A DNA stretch of 64,000 nt from Mugil cephalus (GCF_022458985.1 NC_061778.1:3055501-3119500); one strand, 5' to 3'; positions 45,195 through 60,100 are shown, counted from the first letter of the stretch. Program-made: numbers and translations. Notes: generated from the letters alone by a model not told the origin.

Positions 45195-48100
45195 CTGCGA
45201 TGGGACAGAAGAGTGGGGACAAGATGAAGTTAAATCAGAAATACTCCTTTAACTGTTATGAGATGTGATGAGAAACACAGAAAATGTCTTACCTCATCTT
45301 TTGCATGGAACAAAAACTCGCTGCCATCCTTTGTCCTGCAATGAGAGGAATTAGTTGACTTTAGAGTTTTTCTGAATAAGTTCTAGAAGTTAAGACATCT
45401 TGATTTCGAGGCTACTTTCCCAGGATAACCTACATATATTTAAAGTCTCTCTCTACCTGTATTATGCTTTAACTCAGACTATGAAAACCAAAATGGCGCC
45501 ATCATGTCTATCAGAGAGAGTCTGTCCAACTAGAGAATGGAGCGTCTGAGCTGTCCCTCTATGCTGATTGGTTCTGAGCTGGTCACATGTTTCATGGACG
45601 CCATGTTGGATACATCTAACCAATCTTCATCCATAAGCCCCTTTCACAATAAGCGAAAAACCTGCAGTTTCACTGGATTTTTCGTCACTTTCCCGAACAT
45701 GACGTAGGGCTAATTCACCTGTGCGCTTCCATTACTGATCGTGTATCAACACATTTGATTTCCCTGAAAAAAAAGAGATCGGTCCCTTAAGGGAGTTGAT
45801 CAAAACTCTGCTCTGTTTTTGAGCTGCTCGCAGCCCTGGAGCTTCTACATTTATAACAGTGTGACAGACCGTCCAGTGACAAAATCAGAAGGCGACAGGC
45901 AAGTACGTTAACGTCATTGTTGTTCACATCGAGGCCGATGGCCCAGGACACATTGGACGAAAAACCCAGCGAGTCATTACCAAGACCAACACAGGACACC
46001 TTCAGAAGGTCCATGTCCATTCTCTGATGAGGCACAAGGGAGACCTACACAATATTAGGAAGGTGGTCATAATGTTATGCCTGATTGGTGTACAGTCAGA
46101 GTCTATTAACTCTCCTCGTGTAGTTAAGCTACATTAGTAGCGAGGGCGCTAGCTACCAGGGTGCTAGGTCCCATATTCCAAGACAGACTGTAACTGCGAA
46201 GTCGTCGGCTCCTCACTTGAGCGTGAAGACGTTCTTCTTCTTCTTGTAGCCGTTGGTGACGTCGCAGTGGCAGTGGGAGAGGTTCAGGAGCGGCTCGTTG
46301 TTGTAGGGCGTGTTGGTGTTCTTGGCGTCCTTGTAGAATCCCATCTCCCCTTTGTTCAGCACGCAGTACAAGTTGACCCATGACCTGCTGTGGTGTCGGG
46401 GCAAGGCGGGGGGTGGAGGGGAGAGTGAAGGAGAAGGGGAAGGTGTATGGGGGGAGGCAGGGAGGTGGAGGTGATGGTGGAGGGAGGGGGACGGAGGGAG
46501 GGAGGGAGGCGGGGAGGGAGGGAGGGAGGGAGGGGGGACATGGGAGGAGTCAAGAGGAGCTGCAGAGTCACTGTCGCTAAGCTAACACCTCACTCACCTG
46601 ACCAGAGCAGACAGGTAGGTAGGCAGGATGGACCAGCCCCAAAGAAGGGAGGAGGAAACACACTGCTGAACAAACACACACGAACGGACGGACAGACGGA
46701 CAGACGGTGGTGGTGGGGGGCGGAGGGATGGGGAGGGAGGGCTAACATAGAGTTTGTGTGCTTACCTTGGGAGGAGACAAGAGGAGCAGCACCAAGGAAG
46801 AGAGGAGGAAAAAAAAGAAAGAGGAGTTTGGTTAAATGCCATTTTGACAACAACACAACAACAAAGAGCAGCCATGCGTCTTTTCCCCCCTCTGTGAGCG
46901 TGTTAACATGCACACGGCATTCCAGTTAAAAGCCTCCGTTGAAATGTACAGTACTGTGCAAAAAAACTTGAGGTATGTGTCAGATATTCAGATTCTGATC
47001 AGTCCCCCAAATTATTATACAAAGAAGTATCTCCAGACAGGAAGAACAAGACGTCCTGAAACACACAAACTGACCCTAACATGACTAAATAAGTCTGGGC
47101 TCACATGAGGAACTGATGCTGCTTTAAAGGGACCAAATACTTAATAACATCCAGATTCTTCTGATTTACTGAGCTTTGTGTGAAGTTTAGTGGTGACTAA
47201 ACATAACTCTTCACTTTAAAGTCCAAACGTATGCACAGTACTGTAGAGGTCTATCCAGAGCAAGCTGTCTTTGTGCAGCTTAATATCCTGATTTCAAACA
47301 CTGTAATGATCATGGAAACAGAAGTTGGACTGAGGAGGACCGATGGCGCATGTGATAAGGTGTCTGCACTGACAAAGCCAGCACCAACATTTACCACGGA
47401 CACATTCAAGACTTACCTTTTTATCTCTTATACTGTCTCAGTGGTTACAGTGTTTTTATGACCTTAAATTATTTATTTTTCTTAGGTCTATATACTATTC
47501 TTAGGGTTTTTAGTGTTTTTATCCAGCCTCTGGTGTTTCTTCTCCCATGAGAGCATTTCCACAGTTACTGCTCCTGTTCTGATGAATATTGTCTTTATTT
47601 GTTATACATAATGAATTTTTAAGTCATGTGTTTGTCTGTGTGTTGTCTGTGTTAGAGGGTACATGTGGGGTTATTGTACACAGCTCTTTGCACTACTTTT
47701 TATAGGAAAACTGCTTTACAAATAAATTGATTGATTCATTGATTTGCTGATTCACCAGCAACTGAAGAATTAATTTAAAATCCTTTCAATTCCACCTATA
47801 AAGTTATGTTATGACACTGTAAAAGGCTAATGAGTTAACGAGTGAGAGGACTAGTGCAAAAAATTACACCATCTTCTGTATAGTTGTAACTCAGCCTGGC
47901 TGTAGCCTGATGATTTTACGATGTAAAACTTGCTGTTTTCTCAAAATGAATTTTTTCTGCTGCTCTGAGACAGAAAACATTTACCAAACTTTCCAGATTT
48001 ATTCCTAACTACATTCTGCAGGTATTTACACAGAGAGGACTTTTCATATATCATTAAGAGCCTGATTTATAGAATATTTTATTCCTAAAAACATGGCAAA

Positions 48101-51100
48101 AGTACGATATTTTGTGATGTATGAAGTAACAATCTAAAATTTCCTCTGTAAATACCTGTAAATCTAATATGTTAACAAAATGAAACGAGGATTTTTGGAC
48201 CTCACTTTAGCCATTATTCAGATTTCTGTTCTGGAAATGTAGCAGACTAGTGCATATTTAAATATAAATTCAACTGGAGAAGTGATATCTATTAGTTAAT
48301 CTCAATTTTACCCTATTCACCTGCAGTGTCTCGCTTTAATTGATATTAGCAGTGATAGTTGTAAACAAAAAGAAGAAAATAAACTAGAGACTAATAGATC
48401 ACTTTATCGAGTACACACCGCTCACATGCACCACATCCTAATTCACGGCTGTCCTGGGTAACACCAGAATATTAATGTGCACATCAACTTACTCAGTGTC
48501 TCATCAGGTAGAGGTGTAACAGAGACAGGTTGAATCTCAATCCTTCCTTAAAGGGCTGCGTGTATCCTCTGTCTCTCAGCACCAAGAGCATACAATAAGC
48601 CAAACAAGGAGCAGTTTGGAGATTCACACTTGTCCAGACTTAAAGCCATTCTTGATTATGCTTTACCTGGCCATGTACATAACAGGGCATGTACATACGA
48701 CACAATCATCCATTGCCTTGAGTGGGGGGGCGCGTGGGGTGGGACTCATCCATAGCTGAAAGAGGATGAGCTTTTTAGCTGAGTGTGGTCAGCCCAGCCA
48801 CCAGAGGGCAGTGCTGGTGTCTCTCTGGAGGAAGCAGAGTGGTCACCTGAGGAGCCAGGAAACATTTGTGTGCATGTGTGTGTGTGTGTGTGTGTGTGTG
48901 TGGATGGTTATGTGTGACCAGCAGCAGCTCTATCAGCCGCTCGTGATCAAACCTCTGCTGTGTGTTTTATTCCGTGTTAGATCAGGGGGGCACTGAAAGC
49001 ATCATGCATGAAGTTTTTCACATGCGGTGGGATATCTGCAGGCTGCTGCTCTAATTCATGTGACTGCTGTCTTCGTATTCTGATGACATAAATAATATAT
49101 TCATAAGTGTATTTAGGTTTAACCGGAAAATTCTGCTAAACTGCTTAAATCTTTAAATACAAACTCACAACTAGCAGAGTTGCTTAATAAGTCAACAAAG
49201 ATTTCTTTCTGAATATATATATTACTACTAAAGCTACTAAACTCCTCTAGGGCAGTGGTTCCCAATCTGGGGTTTGCGCCCCCTTAAGGAGGGCGCTTGA
49301 TCGCGATTAAAAAAAAAGAACGACATACAGAAAAAAATAAAAATAAAATGTATATGCGGGATATTGTCAGGTTCGAGCAGTCAACTGAGTTCTTCTAACT
49401 AACTTCTTCTAACATCACTAGCCAATCAGAAATAGGGAAAATTTGGTTAAGATCCAGCTGCAGCTGATGCTGCATTCAAGACAACCTGGGAAAAATGAAG
49501 TTGTCAAACTCAGAAATTACTCAAAAATAGCTGCTGCACATATTTTAATGTTCAGCAAACAATGACAATATACTAAAGTGTTAACCTGTAATGTGAACGC
49601 TATGATGTCGGAAGTTGGAGTTGGAATATAGAATGTCCGAGTTTTCATGAAGGCATCGCAAAAGCCATCAAAAAGATGGAGAGTAAATTCATGAAGCTAG
49701 GAGAATGTGTCCTCACTGCAAACAAAGGACTTAAAAATAATTTCTTGGACACAAGTGGGAACCACTGCAAAAATAATTTTATGTTTTGGTCAGTTATAGG
49801 AAACAATAAGATGTGCCACAAATTTGTCAAATATTTGGAGCCGATAAAATACGCTTCACTTCCAATCTGCAGACATTTCTCTTAAATGCTCTCTCCGGTA
49901 ACCAGATAATATAACAACAATGTGTGTATCTTCAGTAAATCCTGTATGAAACAAGTGGAAAATCGCTGGACGAACACGCTGGGTCAACCTGTGAGGTAAC
50001 GCGTGTCATCAGGGCCGGTGTCTGTCATGCATCTGCTCAACATGTCAGACGCAGTGTCAGCGGAGTGTGTTAGCTTCTTAGCTTAGCATGCTAAAGTCAT
50101 GCCCCTGTCGTCACTGCTGAATCGGTAAAAAACGGAGGGGGCAACGGTGTCATGAGAAACAGACCAAACCGTCTGGTACTCGACTGTCCTGAGGTACCAA
50201 GAACCGACCAATCAGAATTTCTAGCCTGATACCCATGACACCAGTGTCCAGCCTCCCTCTCTGTCTCCCCTGTCACCTGATCTGGTTGTAGAATGAATAT
50301 CATCATAACCCTGAACACCCACCTATTGGTGCTCTTCTTCAGGCTCTCGATGTCCAGCTTGCGGAAGAGGAAGCCCTCGTGGTGTGCTGTGTGTGTCGGC
50401 GGCTGGGGGACGGCCGGGCTGCTCTGGGCCGGGGCAGACCGGGACCTCCGCGTCGTCTCTCCGGGCTCTTTGGGTCGAGGCCGGCGCCGCGGTTTGGGCC
50501 GGTCCCGAGCTCGAGGCCGGTCGGAACGGGAAGACTTCTCTGGTACCCCATTAGGCACACGGGGGACCTCACCACGGGCCTGAGGGACGAGTGACAAGGA
50601 ATTTGGATCTCAGTGTAAAAATAAAACAATGCATATCTTAAACTGGTCATCAGGGATCATCACTTAAATTAGTAAATTTAATTATGTGCCAATTAGGGCT
50701 GGGTGGTTCATAACGAACGCCATTTTGGAGTAAACTTGACATTGAACTGGTTTCAAGTTCTGGTAACTTAATAAAATTAACCTGATGACTCAGTATATTA
50801 AGTCTCAGTCTAAAAAATATTAAACAGGTCATAAATAAAAACACTGTTGATTGTAGAAAATAAAAAGATAATTCCCGTAACTCAATATATCTGTTGGTTA
50901 AAAGTAATTTCATGAGAAGTTGTCAACTTCAAAAACACTGACTTTGTTGAACCAAAAGATTTATTTTTTACAGTGCGTCACCCACTGTTTAGACAGATAT
51001 TTATAATGCGATAAAAATCTCACTAAATGAACTAAAATATAAATAAAACAAATAGACAAAGTGAGTGTTTGCAAACACTAAATCTCCAAACCTGTGCTGC

Positions 51101-54100
51101 TTCTCTTTCTTGCAGCTGCTCTACGATCTCTGCCATGGTCGTCCTCCTTTCTCTGTGTGGAAAAAATAAATAGATAAATAAATAAACATTAATTAGAAAA
51201 TGTCAAGTTCAGTTAAAGGCGGAAACTAAAAGGAGGCGCTACAGTTTCTTTCTGAGGGCCTCTCACATGCAACAATCAATACAAGATATAAGATGTGCAC
51301 AATATTGTTCTGTTTTTTTTGTTTTTTTTAAAAAACTTGTGCAATACATGTTTACACTTTTACCACTGCTGCTACAAAAAACAACATATATTTTATAATT
51401 TACATAATATTCTCAATATTTTAACTTTAGCTTGTAAATCTTTGTAAATAAAACCTCCTTTGCACTATTTTATACTTGTTTTTTTTGCACTGAAAAGGAG
51501 AAGCTCTCCAATCTCGTACACTGTATAATGACAATAAAGGGAATTCTATTCTATTCTGTTCTAAAAACAATTCATTAATGTTTGTTGCATGTTTTTTTTT
51601 CCTGAGTACAGTCGAAGTCTCACCCTCCTCCCGAGCGTCTGTCCGAGTGCTCCTTCCCCGTGTCGTGTTCGCTGGACTCCTGTCTGTCCACCCGGTGTCT
51701 GTCCCTCTCTCTGCGCCGGCTGTCGTGTCCCCCGTGTCCCTCCTGCTCGCTGGACGTCTGCCTCTCCAGCGTCCGCCTGTCCCGCCGCTCGGCGTGTTCC
51801 CTCCACACCTCCTGGGGCAGCTCGTCCCTCCGCGCCTGGATCAGCTGCTCGCTGGACAGCTGCCGCTCTATCCTGTGGTCCCGGTGGTGGGCGTGCGTCT
51901 GGACCTGGGGCTCGGCGTGGCCCAGCGGGTCGGTCCTGGACCCCCGGGGCCCCCTGGTGGGCTCGCTGTGCAGGCGCTCCCGGCTCGGCTCCTGGAGCAC
52001 CACCTCGGCCATCACGGCCACCTCCGCCTTCTCCGTGCCGATCTCCCCCATCATCATCTCCCTCTCCCTCCCCCTCTCCCTCTCCCGGGCTTTCTCCAGG
52101 CGACTGGCCACCAGCAGCGGCGTCACGGCGTCGTCCAGGTGTTTGATTTTGGGTTGCCGTAGATACGTGGAGGATTTGGCCTCCAGCTCCCTCGCTGCCT
52201 GAGCCGGCTGGAGGTGGCTCATCACCTTCGCCCCCTGGTCTCTCGCCGTGCCGGCGCTTTCTCGCACCTGGTTCGCTGACACCAGCATCGCTGCCGTGGC
52301 AACAGACGCTATGGAGGAAGGAGAGGGCTGGACCAGCCCCGCGGCCACGCCCACCACGCCGGCGTGCCGGGCCTCCAGGGTGTGGCGGTAGCTGGAGCCG
52401 TTCATCACGGGGGTGTAGTTGGCGACCGTCGAGCCCAGTCTCCGGACCACAGACGACGGGGAGGGAGTCGGCGTGGCGGGAGAGGGGGAGGGAGGTGAGC
52501 TGGCTTCGTTCTGTTCATAGATGGTCTGTCTCATGACGGGGGAGATCGGGAGGCGGGGGAGCGTGGCTGGAGTGGGGGGGCCGTCTTGGTGGTCGAGGAA
52601 GACTTTACGACCCAGGAGAGGAGTCGGGGGGAGTTTACTTTGTTCTGCTTTCAGCTTTTCCACCTGCAGGAAGAAAACAGAACCAGATTTAAAATCTGAG
52701 TGAATTTAAATTTAGATTCTTAGGCAACAATTTTAGCCTTTTGCAACTTAGCCTAGACTCAGACTAGATCAGCTGGTATAAATGGGCTAAGTCCTCCCAA
52801 GCTAACACAAAAAAATCTCATCTTCATCTCATCTTCTACTAACGCTTAATCTCAGCTGTCATCAGACGGGAGGCAGATACACCCTGGACAGATCTCCAGC
52901 ATATCGCAGGGCTAATAAACAACCATTCACACTAACAATCACACCTAGAGTCAATCTAGAGTCACCAATCAACGTAACAAGCACGTCTTTGGAGATGGGA
53001 GGAAACCGGAGTACCAGGAGAAAATCCACGCAGATACAGGGAGAACATGCAAACTCCACCCAGAAAGGCCTGAGCTGGACTCGAACCCGGACCTTCTACA
53101 CAAAAAGTTTTTCAAATAAAGTAATTTTTGAATAACTAACAACAGATTGTTTTACGTTTTGGTGATACTAAGGTTGGCAACAGCACCAAAAAGTCAAAAA
53201 AAAACATAAAATATCTCTAAATGGGCTGATTTATTACAGCCCCCCGATCCGCCTTCATTCATTCAGTTCTTGTGATTGACAACTACTTTTACACATTTAC
53301 TCATAATTCTGTAAGAGTTCTGATTACACTGTACAGTTTTTGTCACGTCTGGAAAATGCTGATTCCGATATAATTCAATGGTACAGTGCTCAGTGACACT
53401 AACTTTCCCACTGGAGGTTAGAGAAACAACACATCTCACAAAGTAGTGCAGTGCTGGTTGTTATATATTCACTAAGAGACAAATCTCAGCTAAAGCTACA
53501 CAATTTGAGTTTTCTTCATTTTTTGTTAATGTTTCTCAGTAGTTGGACTTTTCTATTTGGTGCATGAAAGAACTGTTACTGAAGTGAAGAGTTGTGGTTT
53601 TGATTAAAATGCAGCTTATTGAGTATAAATGGGAATAGTTCCCCTTTTTTTTTTGTTTTTTTTCAGTGTTTTCATTATATTCTACTATCTGAGATACAAA
53701 CTGCAACATTTTTTCATTTAAGAAATTTGACAAAGCTGAAATCTTTTCTTTAATTTGGGTCACAGCTTAATTAAAGGGTCATTAAAGGGTCATTAAAGGG
53801 TCCTGAACCCAGAACCAGACCAGTAATTGATGTAACTGTGTGTATTGTAGGCGATGTTCCTTTTGCTGCCGTGTTAGTAACTATTCAGATCACGTGTGAT
53901 GACATTGTTACCGTAGTTAGCCGTCGCAGCGAGCTGAATCTCTCCTCCCAGGTGGCGGCGGCTTTGCGAAAGGCTTCGTGGCGTCGAATCAGCTGCTCCA
54001 CCTCGTCCACGCTGTCGCCGAGCTCGTTGCTATTGATGACGGGCTCCTGAGCAGTGAGCCAGGCCTCGGCCACCACCGCCTCCTGGGCGAACTGGTGAAC

Positions 54101-57100
54101 CTCCAACACTGACAGTAGGAACAAAGAGGAAGGAGATATGAGGAAACTTCTCTTCTCAGTTCCATGCGTCTCTCAACAGTATATGTGGACTCACGTTGCT
54201 GTAGGAATTCCCAGTGTCTGTCCCACTTCTCAGACATTTCATGCTCCTTAGCGATCACCTTGTCCAGCTTCTCCTTGATCTGAAAATCAAAATGAGCATC
54301 ATCAGCGTCCTAATAGCAGCTCTGGTTAGTTTTAGAGATAAAATCTGTATGATGGTAAGTATCTGGTCACTAAGTTTCAGGAGGACAACACCCTCAGGTA
54401 CGAGGGTTTTTAAAGCCCATGTGTCCCTGGTTCATGTAACAGGAGATTTAAAACTAGCTGTAGATCTATAATCTAACCTCTTCAGCTGCAGGGTTTCTAG
54501 CAGCCAGCAGCATCTTTCCCATCTCGATACACTCGAGGATGCTCCGGCTACGAGCCTCCACTTCACTCTTCAGACTCTGGTGATAGTTCATCAGCACCTC
54601 CACCGAGGACACGTCCCTGCAGGAACCACAGAGACACAGTCACAGTCACAGCTCAGCATGGGATATACCTCGCATAGATATTTATTACAAGTAAAATGTT
54701 TTTATATGTTTATTATGAGCATGTCTTTACAAAATCCATAATCATTTATTATGGAAACAATCACTTATTAATAAAAAAATGACTGGATATCACTAAAATG
54801 TCAACAAAATAAAAAACAACCACCTTCTAATTAGCTAAACAATAATAAAATTAGCTTATTCAAAATTTGTTTTGATTGAGTTCTTTTTCTTAAGTTGAGA
54901 TCATCATGAAAGACATTTCATTTTTGGCAATATATCAAATTTTAAACAAACACATGACATTCCACGTCTCAAGGAAGCGCGTTAGATCCAAACCACATGA
55001 CCTGCTCCAAGTTATGTTCCAATATGTTCATTTATTATAAAGTATGTCAACAGTGCGACTACATTATATTTATAAATAACTTTCAATAATAGTTAAAAGA
55101 ATCTTTACATAAAAATGCCACGTGGTGATTGGTTATAGGCGGCCATGTTGATTTTAGGCCTGAAAACAGACAACATGTGATCAACTATGAGACCTATTAA
55201 CTGTATTAAACATAAAAAACCCCACTTATCATTATTATTTTAATACTGTATTTACTTTCTCTTTACCCGCCCAGGGACTACAGGCGGAAATTAGCAACTG
55301 TTGCTATAACCTGGCTCAAAGAATCTCTTCTTGATTTATAAGATGAATGTTTTTTTTGTGCATTGTCCGTGTTTTAAATAAATAAATTCAATTCAGTTTA
55401 ATTCCCAGTTATATACTGTCCCATCTGCTGTGTTCATCTCATTCTAACCTGATATACAAATATAAAGAAGGAACATAAAACACACTGTTACTAGAACTCC
55501 CCTCCCCTCATATAGATTCAGCAGTAGTAGCAGTGCAGTGTAGATACCTGGGCTTCTCTCCCGTCCCTATCTGACAGATGATCGAGTCCATCCACATCAG
55601 CTGATCCCGGACCATGCTGAAGAACCTCAGCTTGTCCGTCTCGGTGGTGATCTGCAGCCGACACTCCTCGCAGGACGTCAGCAGCTCTTTCCAACACTGC
55701 ATCACCTCGTGCTCGCGGCAGGCGATGGCTTCGGCCTTCTCGCCGGCGTACACCGTCCTCAGCTGGGCCGCGCTCTCCTGCAGCTGACGCACCTGAGCAG
55801 GAGCGGGAGAGCAGATTTTTTAAGAAACTGAAAACTAATAAAGAAATGGAAAGAGAAAGAGTTTCGTTTTGGCGAATGACGCACAAAACACAGCTGTGTT
55901 TTTTCGTCGGGGAACCAACGGTTCAGGCTCCGTCACCAGAGTTGACGAAGAGCAGCTGTGGAGGTTTTTGCAGCATTTTTTTGGTGTAAGGATGATGTAA
56001 AAACGTACCAGTGTCTCTGTTCCCCAGGTGCATGACAGAGACACTAGATAAAGCAAAATTAAATGCAGAGTAAGGAGGCGGCGTTGCCATGGAAACGGCT
56101 GACTTAGACTCACAGAAATTTAATGTAATTAATTACTGATGAGGCGATTGGGCTACGATATTTAAAGTAAGTAGACGCTGGGATATTTAAGTGAGGACCT
56201 TTGACATATTAATAACATTTATAGGCCTGTTAATGGTGAAAATAAGACATTTATTTCAAGCAAACATCCACCACATAGAGTCACACTGTAGAATCTAATC
56301 TCTGATGTAGCAAACATGGCGCCATGATTTGAATTGACCAGACTCTCTTTAACATATGACTCTGCAGTGGGTTGGCTTAGACTGCCACCTGGTGACCGGT
56401 CACTGTTGTGTAGCGTCAGCAGAAATATGGTGGTAGGAAGTGATTAATTAGTGACTAGATCCACCTGTGTTTTCTTTCCTTTCACACGGCTGGTACTGAC
56501 TTTGATTTTTTTGGTTTGTTTAATTATGCACTGTTTGCACCCTGATTATCATGTCTCTGCTGTTTATAATGCAAAGCTCTTGCTGTTGATCCTCTACTAC
56601 TTTAGCTTTGGTTGTGGAACGAGGTATGTGGGTTAGAATTATTTGTAAATATGAGAATAAATGAGTGATATTTTCCAAGCGATGTTCCTGCTATTTGTGT
56701 GAATTTTAAATTTTTTTTTATATATATATTTGGTAATTTGTTAGTTTTTCTTTTTTTTGTGTCCAACGTTGTAAAAGTGTCAAATAAGATTTTTTTGCTT
56801 GTGTATTTGGACCTTTTTTTTTTTCTTTCTGTATTTCTTACTTATAGTTTTCATGGCACTTGACTAGAAATAAAGCTTATGCACCAGTATGAAACTATCC
56901 GCTTCAGTTATTGGTATCAAGGGTCAGCTACCGATAGAATATCGGCTTTCTAGAAATTTAATTTTAATTTTAACCACTCCGAACATATGTGTGTAACACC
57001 ATATAAAAACTCCTCCTCTGTATGAATTATGAAGCATTTTGCATTCAAGAGAGGTCGAACAGACATAAATTACATGTGAAAAATACCTTAAGTCGTATTA

Positions 57101-60100
57101 GAAATATGATGTGGACTTGCATGAATATTGCAACGTGTGTGTGTGTGTGGCTGTACCTGTGTGACGAGCAGCTGTATGTCCTGTTCAAAGCTGTGCAGGA
57201 GTCTCTGCAGGGTGCTGGTGTTGGCGGTGCTGCCCTGCCGAGCCCGGACTTCAGGCAGCCTTCGATGTTTGTCCTCAATCTGAGCCAGAACCTGAGAAGT
57301 AGGTTTATATATATATATATAAAAAAAGGTTTTCAGCTCATGTAATTCTAAAAGCAATACTGCAAACACTCTGGTTAAGGCTTATTTTGAAGGATAATGA
57401 TGCATAAACTGTCGTCTTGCATAAGAGCACAATAAATAAATAAATCTCCAGTGTCATATCTGTGCTCGGACGTTGTTCCTCAGATCTCTCACCTCTCTGC
57501 AGTCGGAGAAGAACTTGTGCAGCTGGTGCGAGGCGGCGAGCATCTGTGCCCGGGTCTCCATGAGCTCCAGCAGGTCGGCCCAGGCCTCGTTCACGCCGTC
57601 CTTCCACTCGGCGATGGTGGCCGCCTCCGAGTGGCCGTAGTCGATGAGCTCGTCCACCATCTGATTGACGGCCGTCACCCGCTCCTGCCCCACGCTGCCC
57701 GTCTCCGAGGCGAACTCGGTGAACTTCTCCTGCAGGACCTGGAGGTAAGGAAATACAAAACATTTAGAAAATCCTTACTTATATTATTCCCATTATTAAT
57801 ACAGAAGGTAGGCACATGATGTCACTGAGTGGTACAAAGCTAATGTTACTTCTCTGTAAAGCTCTTAGCGTTAGCATCTTTTATTTAGCTACATTTATCA
57901 CAACTGAAATGACCTAAAACTAACTTAAACTAACTGAAACTGAGCCTAATTAACCATACTAGTTCGTATGGATCATTGTCAAGTCCAATTCTCCTTAATT
58001 TGTCCTGATAATCCACATTTTCTCCAGTCTCTCTGTATTTACTGATATGTTTCACCATGTTTTTGCCACTCAGGGGGCGTGGCCTCAGGAGGAAGTGATG
58101 TCAATGCATAACTTCTATTATTCCTTATCAATATGTTATACACTACAGGTGAAACATGTGTTTGAAATTGGTGCATCTAACATTCGACTGACTTTTTAAC
58201 CGACATGCAACTTAGGAAAATTAGACCAGTGTTGTTATTTTAATTTATGACTTAAATCTATTATTCATCCATCCACCATCTGGCAACACACACACTCACA
58301 GTGACGTGCTCGTAGTCTTGACCCAGTTCGGGCGAGCTGGCGACCACCTCCCTCTGGGCGATCCACTGCTCCAGCTCGTCCACCTCCCGGTTGAGCTGGT
58401 AGAGCCAGTACTGCTGCTCCAGACGACTCTTCCTCTCCTCCACCAGGTCCTTCAGGGACACGTACAGACGGTCGATCTGGGACTGACGCTTGCTGATCTG
58501 TTCACTGTGGAAGTGTGAATGAACGATGACATTTGTTATGAGCAAGGTTATAATTTAATAAGTTAAAACTTAACTCAAAATAAAGTGAATTTTAGTAACT
58601 AAGTTGCTCGGATTGTGTGTGCTTTTTATTTCTTTTTTTTTACACACTCACAAGTCTGGATGTCCCATCTCCAGCAGCTGTCGACACTGCTGCGAAAGGA
58701 GGCCGATGGTCTCTGCGTAGTCCTCGATGGTTTGCTCCAGGATCAAGTGTTTCTTTAGCAGCTGCAGTGTGCTTGGCTCGTCCTGGTCGGAGAAGGAAAC
58801 AATGCAGAGAGGGATGAGTTGAAACTCTAACATTGTACACATGCAGACTGTGCCTCCTGTGTAGAAATCTGTATATAATCATGCTGACACTAGGGACAAA
58901 TATCACAAATTTAGCAGAGACAAGGTGGGAAACCATCCAGTAATTTAAGATATGCATGTGTAAAAATAAGTATTCTTTAATTATCCATTCTAATAATTCT
59001 GGATGTATCTGCAGCATTGGTTGATGTTTTGCATTAAATGCAGCTAATAGAATGAATGTGTGAGTGAATGGGTGGATGTGTCTGTGACTGTAAAGAGCTT
59101 TAAGTACCACTAGGTGGAAAAGGGCGTTATATAAAAGCAAAACCATTCACCATTTACCAGTAGATAATAGTCTGAGTTAGCGAGCTAATGAATGCTAACA
59201 GACAAATGCTAACATGAGAGAACCTGACTGCAGACGTCTCAATACTAATGTAAACTCCTAAACTTCTTAAAAGTTATATGCTGCCTGCAAAACCCAGATA
59301 AAAATAAAAAAATATTCAATAAAACTAGTCAGAGTCTCCTGTGTTACGGAGTCCAGACTTTTCACCCTGACTCCAGAACACCTCTCAATCCAGGCAGACG
59401 CACAAATATTCAGTGGTCACATGAGGAGAGGCAGCTTTTTGATTGGATGTTTTACTTCTTCTCAAATACAAATACTTTTAAAACCATTTGTCCGAAATAA
59501 GTATTTGTATAAAACAAATTGTGCCTTTCTGAATACTGCATTCAGGTTCAGCTCCACAGCAGAGACACGTACACTTAAGGGGGTTATTTAAATGACCCAC
59601 ATTTGAATTTTTAAATGAAATCCAATGACATCCGAATTAATTTCAAATAAATTCACCTTCCCCTTCTCCTCATTCATCATGTGCAGCTCCTGCTCGCTCA
59701 GCCAGGCCTCCACCTCGGCCGTGTCGAAGTAGTACTGCTGGGCCTGGTACATGGCGTCCAGGACCAGCTGCCTCCTCTCGGTCTCGGCCCAGAGCAGAGC
59801 CCAGAAGTGGGCCAGCTGGTCGTGGCCGGCCCGGGCACAGTCGGCCTCTGGGCTGCGTATGGAAGCAATGATGGCCGCCCGCTCCAGGACATCTTCTATT
59901 CTGCCCCGGTGGCCCTGCAGCTCCCGCTGAAGCGTCTGGGAGACGGCAGGACAGAGCATGTGACCGTTTTAGAGGACGATGAAAATATTTATAGTTTAGT
60001 TACAGGTATGAAGACGAGAGAGAATGTGCAGAGATTATTTATTCTCACCTGGTTCTTCTTCATGAGCTGCTGGACGGCCTGCAGACTAGAACCATGCTCC

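Larger units (their letters stand above)
46385..50322. other. 3.9-kb sptbn4 intron before the main PH exon
   Basis: Contains the purine tract (46,400-46,540), a complete TA-flanked MITE, a LINE 3'-tail-like segment, a TG run near 48,876-48,901 and a hAT-like terminus near 49,253. No exon is recognised; the short frames here lack protein character. Confidence 0.6.

Noticed and set aside
49676-49885. 69-codon frame in the sptbn4 intron
   Set aside because: AT-rich with no domain or splice support; the region is near a hAT-like terminus and probably repeat-derived.
51578-52162. Pro/Leu-rich open frames on the + strand
   Set aside because: Shadows of the GC-rich ERQ-domain exon of sptbn4; no splice signals or domains of their own.
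53085-53097. Possible tRNA gene suggested by a GGTTCGAGTCC box on the - strand
   Set aside because: No cloverleaf or acceptor stem around it; it belongs to a dispersed SINE-like repeat.
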